In this document: piece by piece, positions 63,922-64,000 of the stretch
How the letters are laid out: every line of letters starts with the position of its first letter
Numbering within the stretch: the stretch's first letter is position 1
Assembly: GCF_963682185.1 (NCBI RefSeq)
Contig: NZ_OY821667.1
Location: forward strand, 1,800,001-1,864,000
DNA: 64,000 nucleotides
Direction of reading: 5' to 3'
Source: an uncultured Cohaesibacter sp.
GTDB lineage: Bacteria > Pseudomonadota > Alphaproteobacteria > Rhizobiales > Cohaesibacteraceae
Position numbers and translations under genes: made by a program
Notes under the pieces: model-generated
Told to the model about the DNA's origin: nothing
The model's input: the letters and a program-made list of their open reading frames with translations, nothing else
Databases searched by the model: none

Positions 63922-64000
63922 CCTAAGCCCGGCCTTGAGACGAATTGCAGCAGCCACGGCCATTGACAAAATTTGGACATGGTTGCTCTTTAGCGACATA

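Noticed and set aside
1-64000. CRISPR arrays, insertion sequences and rRNA genes
   Set aside because: No regularly spaced identical repeats, transposase motifs or rRNA stretches were found on reading both strands.

Overview
The window looks like a chromosomal segment of a marine, facultatively anaerobic alphaproteobacterium of the order Hyphomicrobiales (Rhizobiales). The evidence is gene content and order: SUV3-like helicase / S4 protein / fdxA / carD; DUF3108 / rpmB; phytase-like esterase / cobT / cobS / dnaJ-like / bolA / CorC / aroB / aroK / small membrane protein / xerD / accA. G+C is moderate and genes are densely packed on both strands. A Cohaesibacter-like genus would fit but is only a guess. 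There is no insertion sequence, prophage, CRISPR array or rRNA operon. Two tRNA genes are present: Arg-CCU and Leu-CAA.

Layout. 0.2-4.3 kb: a nitrate/nitrite-type chemoreceptor and a Wzy/O-antigen-ligase-like membrane protein. 4.6-9.0 kb: a LytTR response regulator, a LytS/BtsS-type histidine kinase and a CstA-family transporter, a probable pyruvate-sensing uptake unit; three 21-bp-phased direct repeats precede the transporter. 9.1-13.5 kb: a permease, tRNA-Arg, a degenerate nuclease-fold protein and an M48 lipoprotein protease. 13.5-19.4 kb: carD, a candidate FNR-driven small gene, fdxA, an S4 protein and a large RNA helicase. 20-35.7 kb: the conserved housekeeping block (DUF3108, rpmB, queuosine-precursor transporter, esterase, cobTS, J-protein, bolA, CorC-like, aroBK, xerD, accA, L,D-transpeptidase). 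35.8-49 kb: a soluble chemoreceptor, a Zur-box-controlled solitary znuA, ppk2, a large MscS channel, a CAP lipoprotein, a GNAT protein, DUF924, TusA-like, a DD-carboxypeptidase, an M20 hydrolase and a TauE-like exporter. 48.9-51.4 kb: a NitT/TauT-type ABC importer. 52-55.9 kb: a two-gene [FeFe]-hydrogenase module. 56.2-62.6 kb: a CheB-CheR-PAS-GAF-PAS-kinase fusion facing a response-regulator / hybrid-kinase pair. 63-64 kb: tRNA-Leu and a YqaA/DedA-type membrane protein.

The most distinctive parts are: (i) the [FeFe]-hydrogenase (full H-cluster motifs) paired with a flavoprotein that joins a NuoF-type Fe-S end to a GltD-like NAD(P)/FAD module, rare in Alphaproteobacteria, with no HydEFG maturases in the window; (ii) a perfect FNR palindrome with an extended -10 upstream of a 33-codon ORF with its own Shine-Dalgarno sequence and terminator, between fdxA and carD; (iii) the LytTR-type 21-bp repeats in front of the CstA transporter; and (iv) a near-perfect Zur palindrome directly after a TTGACA/TATAAT promoter before znuA. 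Together (i) and (ii) suggest oxygen-limited growth with fermentative or H2 metabolism. Several start codons were moved from the longest reading frame on the basis of Shine-Dalgarno sequences and signal peptides; each case is noted in the entry.
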